Part shown: positions 21,897 to 31,600 of the stretch, piece by piece
How the letters are laid out: each line of letters opens with the position of its first letter
Position numbering within the stretch: the stretch's first letter is position 1
Assembly: GCF_008386235.1 (NCBI RefSeq)
Contig: NZ_CP040671.1
Coordinates: 496,001 to 560,000, forward strand
Direction of reading: 5' to 3'
Length of the DNA: 64,000 bases
From: Thermosynechococcus sp. CL-1
Lineage (GTDB): Bacteria; Cyanobacteriota; Cyanobacteriia; Thermosynechococcales; Thermosynechococcaceae
Program-made: the position numbers and the translations under genes
The notes under the pieces: model-generated
The model's database searches: none
Told to the model about the DNA's origin: nothing
Seen by the model: the letters and a program-made list of their open reading frames with translations, nothing else

Positions 21897-22364
21897 ATGA
21901 AACCAGTGGTGCGTGTGCTGCAATGGCTCCTAGGAACCTTTTTGGGTTTAGGTCTGATTACCCTTGTGGCCGCTGCTATCATTACACCCCTCGTCTTTAA
22001 CTTGCTCTGGCCACCCCCCCGCCCCAAGGTCGAAGCACAAAATTCGCCACCGCCTACGCCACCAGAGTCGTCACCGAATTCCCCCTCACCCACTCCTGAA
22101 CCAACCCCGACCCCCTCACCGCAGCCAAACTCTGAAGGGCGGGTGATCTATGGCGATGGTTTACGGTTGCGCGATCGCCCCAGTCGCGAGGCAAATGCCC
22201 TAGGCGGTGTGGCCTTTGATGAAGTGGTGACGATCCTAGAGCGCAGTGAGGATGGGGAATGGCTGAAGATTCGCACCGCCAACAATCTTGAAGGCTGGGT
22301 ACTGGCCTTTGGCGTGCAGGAAACAACAGCTCAATCCCCCACCTCCAGTGAGACGCCCCAGTAG
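21897..22364 (+). CDS. membrane-anchored bacterial SH3-domain protein
   Basis: A 155-residue protein in three parts: one transmembrane helix at about residues 8-38, a Pro/Ser/Thr-rich linker at about 40-80, and a bacterial SH3 domain at about 82-140 (GDGLRLRDRPSREANALGG, then GEWLKIRTANNLEGWVLA). Such proteins usually bind peptidoglycan or partner proteins outside the cytoplasm. It starts three bases after ycf46, so is probably co-transcribed. The exact function is unknown. Confidence 0.75.
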   Translation: MKPVVRVLQWLLGTFLGLGLITLVAAAIITPLVFNLLWPPPRPKVEAQNSPPPTPPESSPNSPSPTPEPTPTPSPQPNSEGRVIYGDGLRLRDRPSREANALGGVAFDEVVTILERSEDGEWLKIRTANNLEGWVLAFGVQETTAQSPTSSETPQ

Positions 22365-22367
22365 GCG

Positions 22368-22802
22368 CTATTGGGAAAATTCCTGCATTTGCTGAAACGA
22401 ACGGTACTCGCGATCGCCACTCAGCCATTCCACGAGCGTGATTTTCACCCGCCCCCCCGCATTGGGAGTTGCCAGAAACTCCGCCTCCCCTTCACTATTA
22501 ATCACGGGATTGCGCAACTGGGTGGATCCCGCTTCCAGTAGTCGCTTGCTCGTCGGGTCATAAATCTCGTAGTAGATCTGGACATTGCGCGCTGGTGTCG
22601 CCGTTTCATTGCGCACGCGCCCCGTCAGGCGGTGGTACCAGACACCCGCAATATTCTCGCTCTGCAATTGGACATCGGTGACGCGCACCACTTTGGGCGC
22701 TTCGCGACGGCGGGCGATCGCGGGCATGTCATCAAGAGATACGAACCCGACACTAGTCGTCAACAGCAGACCACAGAGCCAAATTGTGCGTAAGCTAGGC
22801 AT
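22368..22802 (-). CDS. exported protein with an FxLYD-like beta domain
   Basis: A 144-residue protein beginning with a signal peptide (hydrophobic at about 7-25, cleavage possible after the SLDDMPAIA region). The mature part (about 38-144) reads like an immunoglobulin-like FxLYD/DUF3426-type domain: VTDVQLQSENIAGVWYHRLTGRV split by NETATPARNVQIYYEIYD. It is convergent with the SH3 gene, 3 bases apart, and divergent from murD. Function unknown; a similar domain ends the protein at 25484-26161. Confidence 0.6.
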   Translation of the reverse strand: MPSLRTIWLCGLLLTTSVGFVSLDDMPAIARRREAPKVVRVTDVQLQSENIAGVWYHRLTGRVRNETATPARNVQIYYEIYDPTSKRLLEAGSTQLRNPVINSEGEAEFLATPNAGGRVKITLVEWLSGDREYRSFQQMQEFSQ

Positions 22803-22817
22803 TGTTCTCTAACCGGT

Positions 22818-22943
22818 GTGACAATAATAGAGTCTAAGACGCAACATTCAGCGGGAGCGATCGGCCTCATTGGCCTTGAGGATACCACCTTAGTGACCGC
22901 TGCCCCGAGTCTGTACCTGCTGGATTGGATTCACCCCACTTAA
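22818..22943 (+). CDS. possible 41-residue upstream ORF of murD
   Basis: A GTG-initiated ORF of 41 codons fills most of the space before murD and ends in TAA two bases before the murD ATG. The translation (…[18 protein letters not shown]…LLDWIHPT) looks like ordinary protein rather than noise. murD has no clear Shine-Dalgarno, so termination-reinitiation from this ORF could supply its ribosomes. It might equally be the tail of a lost gene or chance. No homologue is recognised. Confidence 0.3.
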   Translation: MTIIESKTQHSAGAIGLIGLEDTTLVTAAPSLYLLDWIHPT

Positions 22944-22945
22944 CT

Positions 22946-24310
22946 ATGCCAACTGTTCATGTGATTGGTCTTGGTCGCTCTGGCATCGCCGCTGCCCGTT
23001 TACTGAAACGTCAAGGCTGGCAAGTGGAGGTGAGTGATAGTCGTCAAACCCCTGCCCTACAATCCCAGCAGCAACTCCTAGAAGCCGAAGGCATTGCTGT
23101 TCAACTCAACTACGACTTTGATTTACAAACCCTCGCCAGTGTGGGTCTGCGTGTCCCGGCGGAAATTGTCATTAGTCCCGGTGTCCCTTGGCAGTCTCCT
23201 GCTCTGATTGCCGCTCGCCAAGCAGGCATCCCCGTTCGGGGGGAAGTGGAAATTGCTTGGCAGACTCTCGCCCATCTGCCGTGGGTATGTATTACGGGCA
23301 CCAATGGCAAAACAACGACCACCGCACTCACTGCCGCCATTTTTCAAGCAGCGGGGTACAATGCTCCCGCCTGTGGCAATATCGGCAATAGTATTTGCGA
23401 AGTGGCTTTGACCGCTAGCGCCCTTGATTGGGTGATTGCTGAGATCAGTAGCTATCAATTAGAGTCTAGCCCCCCCCTGCAACCCCAATTTGCCCTTTGG
23501 ACAACCCTCACACCAGATCACTTGGAACGCCACGGCACCCTCGACGCTTATGTCGAAACCAAAGCTCACCTCATGAATGGTGCGAAACAGGTGATCCTCA
23601 ATGGGGATGATCCCTACCTGCGTCAGCACATGGTGAATCGTTGGCCGCAAGCTTGGTGGATCAGTACCCAAGGGGCGGCAGCCCTACCCAAGGGGATTGA
23701 ACAGGGCATCTATATTGCTGAGGATCAGGTGTGGTTTCAAGATCAACCCCTGCTGCCCACCCATGTCCTGCAAATGCCGGGTCAACACAATCAGCAAAAC
23801 TTTCTTCTAGCCGTGGCAACGGCCCATTTAGCCGGTATTCCTGCCGAAACAATTGCCAAAGCGGTGGCAGGGTTTGCCGGTGTGCCCCATCGTCTAGAGC
23901 GCGTTCGTCAATGGCGACAGGTGGAGTGGATCAACGACAGTAAGGCCACCAATTATGACGCCGCCGAAATTGGGCTGCGTTCGGTGACCGGCCCTGTGAT
24001 CCTGATTGCGGGTGGACAGGCCAAAAAGGGGAACGATCGCGCTTGGCTCAAGCTGATTCAGGAGAAAGCCGCTTGGGTGCTCTTAATTGGTGAAGCGGCA
24101 CCGCAGTTTGCGCAGCGCTTAGAAGCCACGGGCTTTACAAATTATGAGATCATGGAGACACTGGATCGGGCAGTGGCGGCGGCTGCTGAACTGGTGACCC
24201 AGTACCCGATCAAAACCGTTCTCTTTTCCCCTGCCTGTGCCAGCTTTGACCAGTACCAGAATTTTGAAGAACGTGGTGATCACTTTCGTCAACTGTGCTT
24301 AGAGCTATGA
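22946..24310 (+). CDS. murD: UDP-N-acetylmuramoyl-L-alanine--D-glutamate ligase
   Basis: Adds D-glutamate to UDP-MurNAc-L-Ala in peptidoglycan synthesis. From ATG 22946 the protein is 454 residues. The N-terminal Rossmann-like domain begins [17 protein letters not shown], the ATP P-loop is [12 protein letters not shown] at about residues 115-126, and the Mur ligase C-terminal domain contains [15 protein letters not shown] and [11 protein letters not shown]. An upstream in-frame TTG at 22925 is less likely. Its stop overlaps the ATG of the next gene. Confidence 0.96.
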   Translation: MPTVHVIGLGRSGIAAARLLKRQGWQVEVSDSRQTPALQSQQQLLEAEGIAVQLNYDFDLQTLASVGLRVPAEIVISPGVPWQSPALIAARQAGIPVRGEVEIAWQTLAHLPWVCITGTNGKTTTTALTAAIFQAAGYNAPACGNIGNSICEVALTASALDWVIAEISSYQLESSPPLQPQFALWTTLTPDHLERHGTLDAYVETKAHLMNGAKQVILNGDDPYLRQHMVNRWPQAWWISTQGAAALPKGIEQGIYIAEDQVWFQDQPLLPTHVLQMPGQHNQQNFLLAVATAHLAGIPAETIAKAVAGFAGVPHRLERVRQWRQVEWINDSKATNYDAAEIGLRSVTGPVILIAGGQAKKGNDRAWLKLIQEKAAWVLLIGEAAPQFAQRLEATGFTNYEIMETLDRAVAAAAELVTQYPIKTVLFSPACASFDQYQNFEERGDHFRQLCLEL

Positions 24311-25479
24311 GCCAATCTGCGGCCTCGGGTCACTGGTGGAATCGCCTCTCCATTGCCAGTCGGTTTCTGATTATTGGCTTGGCAGGGCCGATTTTGACGC
24401 TCAACTTTTGGGCATTTGCCACCGTTCTTAAGTTTTTTGGACCACTGGTGGCGGTGCTGGTTCTTGCCTCCCTGTTTGCTTTTTTGCTGAACTATCCGGT
24501 GCGTTGGATGGAGGAGCAGGGAAATCCGCGAGGCCCCTCAGCAATTTTGGTCTTTCTTTTGGCACTGGTACTGATTGCCATCATTGCCTTGGTCGTGGTG
24601 CCCAATGTCTTTAATCAGGCACAACAGCTCATTGCCCGCTTGCCCGAATGGTTTAACTCCAGCCAACGGCGACTCTTGGAATTTGGCCAGTGGGTGGACT
24701 CCCTGAACCTGCCGGTGACGGTGGATGTGGATGCCCTTGCCAACCAACTCTTGGAAAAACTCAAGGATCAACTGCAAAGTTTAGCTCGCGAGGCGCTGAA
24801 TTTAATTTTGGGCACCCTCAGCAGTGCGGTGGATGTGCTCATTAATCTGATTTTGACCGTTGTTCTCACGTTCTATTTGCTGCAGCATGGTGACGAATTG
24901 TGGGATGGCCTCCTCAGTTGGTTGCCTGATACGCTGCGCCCCACGGTTTCAGAAACGATACGCCGCAGTTTTGAAAGCTATTTTATTGGTCAGTTGGTGC
25001 TGGGACTGTGCATGGGCATCGGGTTGACCACGATTTTCATTTTCCTCAAGGTGCCCTATGGACTGCTCTTTGGTGTCATTATTGGCGTGATGGCCTTGGT
25101 GCCCTTTGGCGGTACGGTGGGGATTATTTCAATTAGTTTGCTCGTCGCCCTTCAGGATGTGTGGTTGTCCCTCAAGGTAGCGGGATTTGCGTTTCTCTAT
25201 CAGCAGTTTTTGGAGAATGTGGTTGCCCCTCGGATCATCGGTAGCTTTACGGGCTTAAATCCAGTCTGGGTTTTCTTGGCGATCCTGACTGGGGCTAGGG
25301 CTTCGGGGTTAGTCGGGGTTCTCATTGCGGTTCCGATCGCGGTAGTGATTAAAACGTTCTTGGTGAGTGTGCGATCGCGCCTCAATGCCGAGGACGTGGA
25401 TGCCACCGTTGCACTCCCTAGTAATCCGCCCCCCTTATCACCTGTTTCTTCGTCAATGAAGCCATCCTCAGTGGAGTAG
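24307..25479 (+). CDS. AI-2E family transporter (PerM-like)
   Basis: A 390-residue polytopic membrane protein of the AI-2 exporter-like family, which includes permeases and antiporters of varied substrate. Hydrophobic helices occur near residues 20-60, 75-100 and 150-360, with the family region around [17 protein letters not shown], the amphipathic part before it, and the conserved [11 protein letters not shown] and [18 protein letters not shown]. The ATG overlaps the murD stop (ATGA), a standard coupling; a GTG twelve bases upstream is also in frame. Substrate is unknown. Confidence 0.85.
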   Translation: MSQSAASGHWWNRLSIASRFLIIGLAGPILTLNFWAFATVLKFFGPLVAVLVLASLFAFLLNYPVRWMEEQGNPRGPSAILVFLLALVLIAIIALVVVPNVFNQAQQLIARLPEWFNSSQRRLLEFGQWVDSLNLPVTVDVDALANQLLEKLKDQLQSLAREALNLILGTLSSAVDVLINLILTVVLTFYLLQHGDELWDGLLSWLPDTLRPTVSETIRRSFESYFIGQLVLGLCMGIGLTTIFIFLKVPYGLLFGVIIGVMALVPFGGTVGIISISLLVALQDVWLSLKVAGFAFLYQQFLENVVAPRIIGSFTGLNPVWVFLAILTGARASGLVGVLIAVPIAVVIKTFLVSVRSRLNAEDVDATVALPSNPPPLSPVSSSMKPSSVE

Positions 25480-25483
25480 AACA

Positions 25484-26161
25484 ATGCTGCGTGCCCTTCA
25501 ACCCGGAATTCTCACCTCCCTTGTTTTGATCAGTACCACAGCCGCCATTACCCTAGTTACGGCTTTTATTGGCTACCACCTAGGGCGAGAGTCATTGCGC
25601 GGTGTGTCCCAGCCCGTGGTGAATCCCATCCTTGGCAGTGCCGTGAATGCCAATGATCAAACCCAAGGGGAGCGATCGCCCATTCTTGACGAGGCACAGA
25701 TTATTGCCCAAACCAAAGCCCGCATTGCCGAAATGACTGAAGGTGCCAGCGATCGCGAGATTGTGCCTGCCCCCACCACTGCCAATGACCCCCCAGCAGC
25801 GGAACCGGCGACGAGTCGGACACTGCCCATCGTTGCTGAGGATAAGGGGGTGCGTCTAGAAATTAGCCGTGTGGATACCATTGGCCAAGATTTAGCCCTG
25901 CACGTCAGCTTGAAAAACGACAGTAGCCAAGGGGTGCAGTTTATCTACACCTTTCTTGAAATCAAAAATGATAAAGGTACCCTTTTGAGTGCCCTCACCG
26001 AAGGCCTACCCACGGAATTACCCCCCGGTAGTGATCTGGTCAAAGGCACAATTTTGATTCCCAAAAGCCTCCTTGACAATGCAAAAACCTTGACCCTACG
26101 CCTTGCCAGCTATCCGAATCAGGATGTGCAATTGCAGGCTGCCAATATTCCTGTGGAGTAG
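25484..26161 (+). CDS. single-pass membrane protein, unknown function
   Basis: A 225-residue protein with one N-terminal membrane helix (about residues 10-30), a polar Asn/Ala/Pro-rich linker to about residue 115, and a C-terminal beta domain (VRLEISRVDTIGQDLALHVS, QFIYTFLEIKNDKG, GSDLVKGTILIP). The C-terminal domain resembles telomere-repeat-factor-like or FxLYD extracytoplasmic domains that bind partner proteins. It begins 4 bases after the transporter gene and 2 bases before the DUF1838 gene, suggesting one transcript. No family assigned with certainty. Confidence 0.6.
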   Translation: MLRALQPGILTSLVLISTTAAITLVTAFIGYHLGRESLRGVSQPVVNPILGSAVNANDQTQGERSPILDEAQIIAQTKARIAEMTEGASDREIVPAPTTANDPPAAEPATSRTLPIVAEDKGVRLEISRVDTIGQDLALHVSLKNDSSQGVQFIYTFLEIKNDKGTLLSALTEGLPTELPPGSDLVKGTILIPKSLLDNAKTLTLRLASYPNQDVQLQAANIPVE

Positions 26162-26163
26162 CC

Positions 26164-26964
26164 ATGCCCGCCGCTGAATTTGTTCAAAAATGGTTGAGTG
26201 CTCGCGATTGGGTGCGGGTACGGGCAGATTTGACGGGCAAGACCACGTTTATCGCGTGGCAGGGAGCGGTGTATAGTTTTGTTCCCCAAGAGCGTCGCCG
26301 TCACCTCTTCAACATTGTTGGCATGAGTGCCGCTCGCTGTTTGCCCCATCCCGAGGGCGGGTGGTATTTTCTCTCCCGTGAATTGACGTTTTATCTGGAT
26401 CCAGAAAAGCAATCCCTGTGCGATCGCTGGCACAATCCTTGGACAGAGGACGTGGTTCCCGTGATTCCCGTTGCTAATGATCCCGTGCAGGGGCTATTTC
26501 GCCGTGAGGTGCCTGCCCAAGTCAGTGAGCGAACCACTACGTTTCAGTTTGATCTATTTCCCTACTATGACAATCCCCTTGCGGGTGAGGAACGGTTTCA
26601 GGCCTACAGCCCCCAGCCGATCTACCAAGCGGCAGAACTCTTTAAGCTAACGGTGGCCACCGCCGATTTACAACAAGATACGGAGACGATTGCCGCTGTC
26701 CATTTGTGTTGGAGTCGGATTGGGCCTTGGTTGCCTTGGATGAAGATGGGCGATCGCGCCGGTTATCTCATCTACAGTGCGACTGGCTGCAAAGCCCTGA
26801 CCGTCGAAGACTTGCCCTCCCTCCTACAAGACCAATTAGAGCGACTGCCCCAATACCGTGAAGCCCCCACTGAATACCGCGAGGGTGCTGATATGACCTC
26901 TTGGCTGTATTTTCAGGAGCACTTTGAAGCCTATTTGGAGGGTGCACTGTTTCCAGTGACTTGA
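26164..26964 (+). CDS. DUF1838 family protein
   Basis: A 266-residue soluble protein recognised as DUF1838-like from the pattern TTFIAWQGAVYSFVPQERRRHLFNIVGM, GWYFLSRELTFYLDPE.., and WSRIGPWLPWMKMGDRAGYLIYSATGCK (quoted in short parts). The domain covers most of the chain. Family function is unknown; members occur widely in cyanobacteria and proteobacteria. It has no signal peptide. It is the last gene of the rightward murD-led group. Confidence 0.7.
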   Translation: MPAAEFVQKWLSARDWVRVRADLTGKTTFIAWQGAVYSFVPQERRRHLFNIVGMSAARCLPHPEGGWYFLSRELTFYLDPEKQSLCDRWHNPWTEDVVPVIPVANDPVQGLFRREVPAQVSERTTTFQFDLFPYYDNPLAGEERFQAYSPQPIYQAAELFKLTVATADLQQDTETIAAVHLCWSRIGPWLPWMKMGDRAGYLIYSATGCKALTVEDLPSLLQDQLERLPQYREAPTEYREGADMTSWLYFQEHFEAYLEGALFPVT

Positions 26965-27425
26965 TGAATACCAACCTGTCCCTATTCCCGTGGGGGCAGG
27001 CTAAAAAGCGGCAACTCGGTAAACTGTGGTTCTACAGGACGGGGTGAACGGGGGGTTGTTGGCGGAGCATGCGTTGACTGGGAATTTCGACGCGAAAGTG
27101 ATCTCCCTCCAGAGAAATGGGAGCGCCAAAATTGCTCGCTGGCTTACTCATTGGGGATGCTACTGATACACGTCGTCGTGGGAGAGATTCAACCCTAGCT
27201 CTTTGGTAGCCTGCCCGACACCCTTGAGGACGAATGGATTGACAACATCGAGGAACTCGAAGACCTGATGGACAAGTACCTCCACCTACGCCAAGAAGCC
27301 CGCAATGCTTTTGAATTGCGCTATGAACGCCATGTCAGCGACGATCCCGATCAGTGGCGCAACTGTGCGCGGGTATTGGCACAGCAGGACATTCTCAATG
27401 TACTCAGTCAACCGTGGTAAGCTCT
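26965..27425. other. gene-poor gap with degenerate coding remnants
   Basis: This 461-base stretch lacks a convincing full gene. On the minus strand 27151-27032 reads MSKPASNFGAPISLEGDHF… and stops after 39 residues, and the next frame continues protein-like (EPQFTELPLFSLPPRE) to a stop near 26981, as expected for one C-terminus broken by a frameshift. On the plus strand a highly charged 50-70 residue tail ends at 27420. The two remnants are in opposite directions. This looks like the debris of at least two decayed genes; neither is identified. Confidence 0.45.
27268..27420 (+). pseudogene. charged C-terminal gene fragment, unidentified
   Basis: From ATG 27268 the frame gives 50 residues (MDKYLHLRQEARNAFELRYE… ending ILNVLSQPW), and the same frame extends protein-like upstream through ..LPDTLEDEWIDNIEELEDL to a TAG near 27195 without a good start. 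The strong Glu/Asp/Arg bias and a natural-looking end suggest the C-terminus of a former protein whose beginning is lost. It could also be a short real gene starting at 27268. No family recognised. Confidence 0.35.
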
Positions 27426-28448
27426 TTAGAGGAGTCCTTGGGCAATCAGAGATTCAGCAATTTGCACCGCATTCAAGGCTGCCCCCTTGCGAATTTGATC
27501 GCCACACAGCCACAGTTCAAGGGCATTGGGTTCAGAAATATCTTGGCGCAGCCGCCCCACTAGCACTGGGTCTTTACCTGTGGCCTCTAGGGGCATGGGG
27601 AAATAATTGCGCTGCCAATCCTCCACAAACTGGACGCCTGCGGCCTGTTGCAGGCGATCGCGCGCCTCTTGCAGCGGAAAAGGCTCAAAGAACTCAACAT
27701 TCAACGCTTCCGAATGGGCACGCAGCACAGGGACGCGCACACAGGTGGCCGTTAGCCGCAACTCTGGGGCATGGAAAATTTTGCGGGTTTCATTGACCAT
27801 CTTCATCTCCTCTTGGCAGTAGCCCTGCTCATTGAGGGGAGAATTGTGGGGAAAGAGGTTAAAGGCCAAAGGGTAGGGAAAGGCCTCTGTGCGTGGTGGT
27901 TGCCCCTTGAGAATATCGAGGGCTTGATCCTTGAGTTCTTGCATGGCCTTTGCCCCCGCCCCACTGGCAGACTGATAGGTGGCCGCTACAATTCGCCGAA
28001 TCGGTCGCACCTGATGCAAGGGCCATAGCGCAACCGTCATCAAAATCGTCGTGCAGTTGGGATTGGCAATGATGCCTTGGTGGGTTTTTAGATCTTCAGG
28101 GTTGACTTCGGGCACCACTAAGGGGACGTTGGGATCCATGCGATAGGCACTGGAATTATCAATGGCGATCGCTCCTTCCTGAACCGCAATTGGTAGCCAC
28201 TGCCGTGACACACTTGCCCCCGCCGAAGCCAAAATCAAATCCAGTCCCTTGAGGGTCTCCTCACTCACCGCCTGTACGGGCAGCACTGTCTCCGCAAAAG
28301 AGAGGGTTTGACCGGCTGAACGGGGCGAAGCCAACAGCCGCAACTCTGCCACTGGAAACGAGCGTTCCGCCAAAATGGCCAAAATTTCCGTGCCAACCGC
28401 ACCTGTCGCTCCTAAAATGCCAACCCGTAATCCCTGTGCCAAGACCAT
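27426..28448 (-). CDS. asd: aspartate-semialdehyde dehydrogenase
   Basis: Reduces aspartyl phosphate to aspartate semialdehyde for lysine, methionine, threonine and diaminopimelate. The 340-residue protein has the NADPH-binding VGILGATGAVGTEIL at residues 9-23, the catalytic Cys132 in IANPNCTTI, SASGAGAKAMQEL and the substrate-site RVPVLRAHSE. Length and motifs are standard. It is divergent from the CHAT fusion gene and may be transcribed alone. Confidence 0.96.
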   Translation of the reverse strand: MVLAQGLRVGILGATGAVGTEILAILAERSFPVAELRLLASPRSAGQTLSFAETVLPVQAVSEETLKGLDLILASAGASVSRQWLPIAVQEGAIAIDNSSAYRMDPNVPLVVPEVNPEDLKTHQGIIANPNCTTILMTVALWPLHQVRPIRRIVAATYQSASGAGAKAMQELKDQALDILKGQPPRTEAFPYPLAFNLFPHNSPLNEQGYCQEEMKMVNETRKIFHAPELRLTATCVRVPVLRAHSEALNVEFFEPFPLQEARDRLQQAAGVQFVEDWQRNYFPMPLEATGKDPVLVGRLRQDISEPNALELWLCGDQIRKGAALNAVQIAESLIAQGLL

Positions 28449-28513
28449 TACTCCTAGGAAGATAAGCTCATTTTACGATCGTTGCGGATTGAGAAATCGC
28501 AAAGCGTAGCATT

Positions 28514-28630
28514 TTGGAAATTTTACTGCCATATCTATAATGGCTATAGCCAATTTCCACCACAGCCTCTGCACTCCCCCACAAGAGTCGCCAGCGGCAG
28601 GACTCGATAAATCATCTGGAGGCTGGGATC
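28514..28630 (+). promoter_or_regulatory. sigma70-type promoter and RBS of the CHAT fusion gene
   Basis: TTGGAA at 28514-28519 and TATAAT at 28536-28541 are spaced 16 bases, a near-consensus vegetative promoter pointing at the gene starting 28631. GGAGG occurs eight bases before its GTG start. The leader between them is about 80 bases and contains no recognised motif. A minus-strand promoter for asd must also lie in this gap but was not resolved. Confidence 0.6.
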
Positions 28631-31600
28631 GTGAAAACTCTCCAACAGTACCTATTTTCCATCACCTTAGTCTTTTGGGGACTGTTGAGTAGCGCTGCTT
28701 ACAGCCAAATTACCCCAGCCACCAATGGCACTGGTACCACCGTCATCCAAAATGATCAACAAATCGATATTGGCGGTGGCCGCCTATCGGGGAATGGTCA
28801 AAATCTCCTTCACCTCTTCCGTGACTTCAATGTCGGTAACGGCCAAATTGCGAACTTTCTTTCTAACCCGCAAATTCGCAACATTCTTGCAGGGGTCAAT
28901 GGTGGCAACGCCAGTTACATCAATGGCTTGATTCAAGTTACGGGTGGCAACAGTAACCTTTATCTGCTCAACCCTGCGGGAATTGTCTTTGGCCCCAATG
29001 CTCGTTTGAATCTCCCCGCTGCCTTCCATGCTTCTACCGCTCAACGGGTGCTGTTTGAGGGAGGGATCTTTGATGTCAATGGCCAGAATCTCTATCAATC
29101 CCTCAATGGTCAGCCCACAGGTTTTGAATTTCTGAGTAAAGGCCTCATCATCAATGAGGGTGAGCTGAGGGTGGGTCGTGGTCAAACCCTGAGCCTGATG
29201 GCGCACCAAGTGATCAATACGGGTACACTCGCAGCCCCTGCAGGAAATATCCACATTGCGGCTGTACCTGAAACAGGAATGGTGCGCGTCTCCCAAGAGG
29301 GAATGCTGCTCAGCCTTGAGATTCCTCAAGAGCGACTACCGACTGGGGGAGCGATCGCCGCTGTGGACTTACCCAGCTTACTCACTGGCAATGGTTCACA
29401 ACCTGTCAACAGCGTCATTCAAAACCCCGACGGCACAATTCGCCTTGTCCATGACCCCAACAAAATTCCCACCACAACGAACACCGCCGTCATCAGTGGT
29501 AGCCTTTCCGTCGCCAACCCCATCGGTATGGGTGGCCAAATCACGATCACTGGTCAAAATATCGCCCTCATCAATGCCAACTTAACCGCCTCTGGTCAAC
29601 TCGGGGGTGGCACGATTCTCTTGGGGGGCGATTACCTAGGGGGCACCACTGGTACCAACCGGTTGCATAGCAGTTTCAATGCCCAGAATCTCTTTATCAA
29701 CAGCGGCAGTGTGATTGCAGCGGATGCCTTCAATCAAGGCAATGGTGGCACTGTCATTGCATGGGCAGATAACAGCACCCAATTTGCCGGCACGATCAGC
29801 GCACGCGGCGGGCAACTTAGCGGTAATGGCGGCTTTGTGGAAACCTCTGGGCGGGAATTACTCAGCGTTCGGGGAACAGTAGATGTCAGTGCAGTCAAGG
29901 GTCAGCCCGGTACATGGCTCCTTGATCCACGAAATGTCACCATTTCTAACTTCCCTACGAGTGGCGGGAGTTTCTCTGGGAGCAATCCTGATGTCTTTAC
30001 CCCCACCACTGATAATGCCTTTGTTGTGAGCACTGCCATTGAAGCTGCTTTGAATCTCGGCACTAGCGTCATCATCACAACTGGTGATACTGGAACCCAA
30101 GCAGGGGATATTTCTGTACTTGCCTCGATTACCAAAATAGGCGGCGGCGATGCCTCCCTCACCTTGCAAGCTGCAAATGACATTCTTGTTGCCGATGACA
30201 TTCGCTCAGAAGCAGGCCGACTGAATATCATTCTCCATGCTGATGCCGATAACAGTGGTGCAGGAGCAATTAGATTAGACTCAGTTACACTCATTACCAA
30301 TGGTGGCAATATTATTTTGGGGGGTGGCTCTAATCCCTTCACCAGTCCAGCGATCGGTCTCGGCACTGCTGGGGTTCGTATCATAAACTCTACCCTCAAT
30401 GCAGATGGCGGCCATATTAGGATTCATGGCAGCGGTGCAACAATTGATGGCCAAGAAGGGGTGCTGATCGGTGGGAGTTCAATCTTCACCTCAGGGTCTG
30501 GAGAGATCACCATTCTAGGGACAGGTGGTTCTAGTGTTTATAGCCCTGTGGATGGTATCTCGATTCAAAACTCCTCCATCAGCGCCGAAGCTGGCAATCT
30601 GACCTTAACGGGTACTGGGGGCAACGTCTCCGAAGGAGTTTCCAACGTTGGCATCCATCTTGAAGAGTCAGGAATTCGAACCACGACTGGAAATATTACC
30701 CTGACGGGTACTGGTGGTACGGGCTTTGCCTACAACCAAGAAGGTATTCTGAGTAGCTTCACAAGTATTACCAGTCAAAGTGGTGACATTATCCTGAGAG
30801 GTACAGGGGGTGAATTCGGTGCTGGTCTTGGCTTTAGGGCAGCAACTGACACAGAGTACTCTGCTGAGGTCAGAACGGCTGGAAATGGGAAGATTCTCAT
30901 CGAAGGTCGCGGCACTGACGGCAATCCTGGTCTGGTCATGGAAGTCTCTGACGCCCCCCTGACATTAGCTGTTCAAGATGGCATGCTCACATTAGCAGCT
31001 CAGGGGGGGATTGAAGTCTTGGGTGATTTTCCCTCTCTGCTAGATATCCATAGTGCCGGGGCAGGCCGCCTTGTCTTTCAACCGATTGATGCGCATACTC
31101 CCGTCGGCATTGGCGATGGTGCAACGGGTAACTTAATCATTGATCAGTTTCTCCTCAACCAAATCACGGGTGGATTTTCTTTGGTGACCATTGGTCACCC
31201 TAATGGTACTGGTCTCATTGATGTTCGTCCCTTCAGCCTCAACTACAATCTTGCGCTGCAAACCCCCGGCGTAAGTTCCCTAGGTATTCAGTTCAATGGC
31301 TCTGGCACGACGAATCTCTATGGTCGCAATCTCACACTCAATAGCGGTGGCGGCGTTACTCAGGGCAGTCATGTCATTTCTGCGGGAACGCTGCAACTTC
31401 TTGGACAGGGGACTTTCACCCTCAACAATGTCAACAATGAGTTTCAGGCACTCTCAGGCAATGTCAGTGGAAATGTGAACTTGAGTCATCAAGGTGCCCT
31501 AGGTATCGTTAGTTTCAACAATGGTGTCAATGGCCTCACCACTGGCATCAATACCAACGGCAATACCCTAATCCTCAGCTTAAACAGTGGGAACCTAACG

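Noticed and set aside
27305-27796. 163-residue plus-strand frame overlapping asd
   Set aside because: Mostly antisense to asd, with Cys/His/Pro-rich composition; the real plus-strand signal in this area is in another frame and ends at 27420.
28784-29329. 181-residue open frame antisense to the TPS domain
   Set aside because: It mirrors the TPS coding frame, whose motifs are clear.
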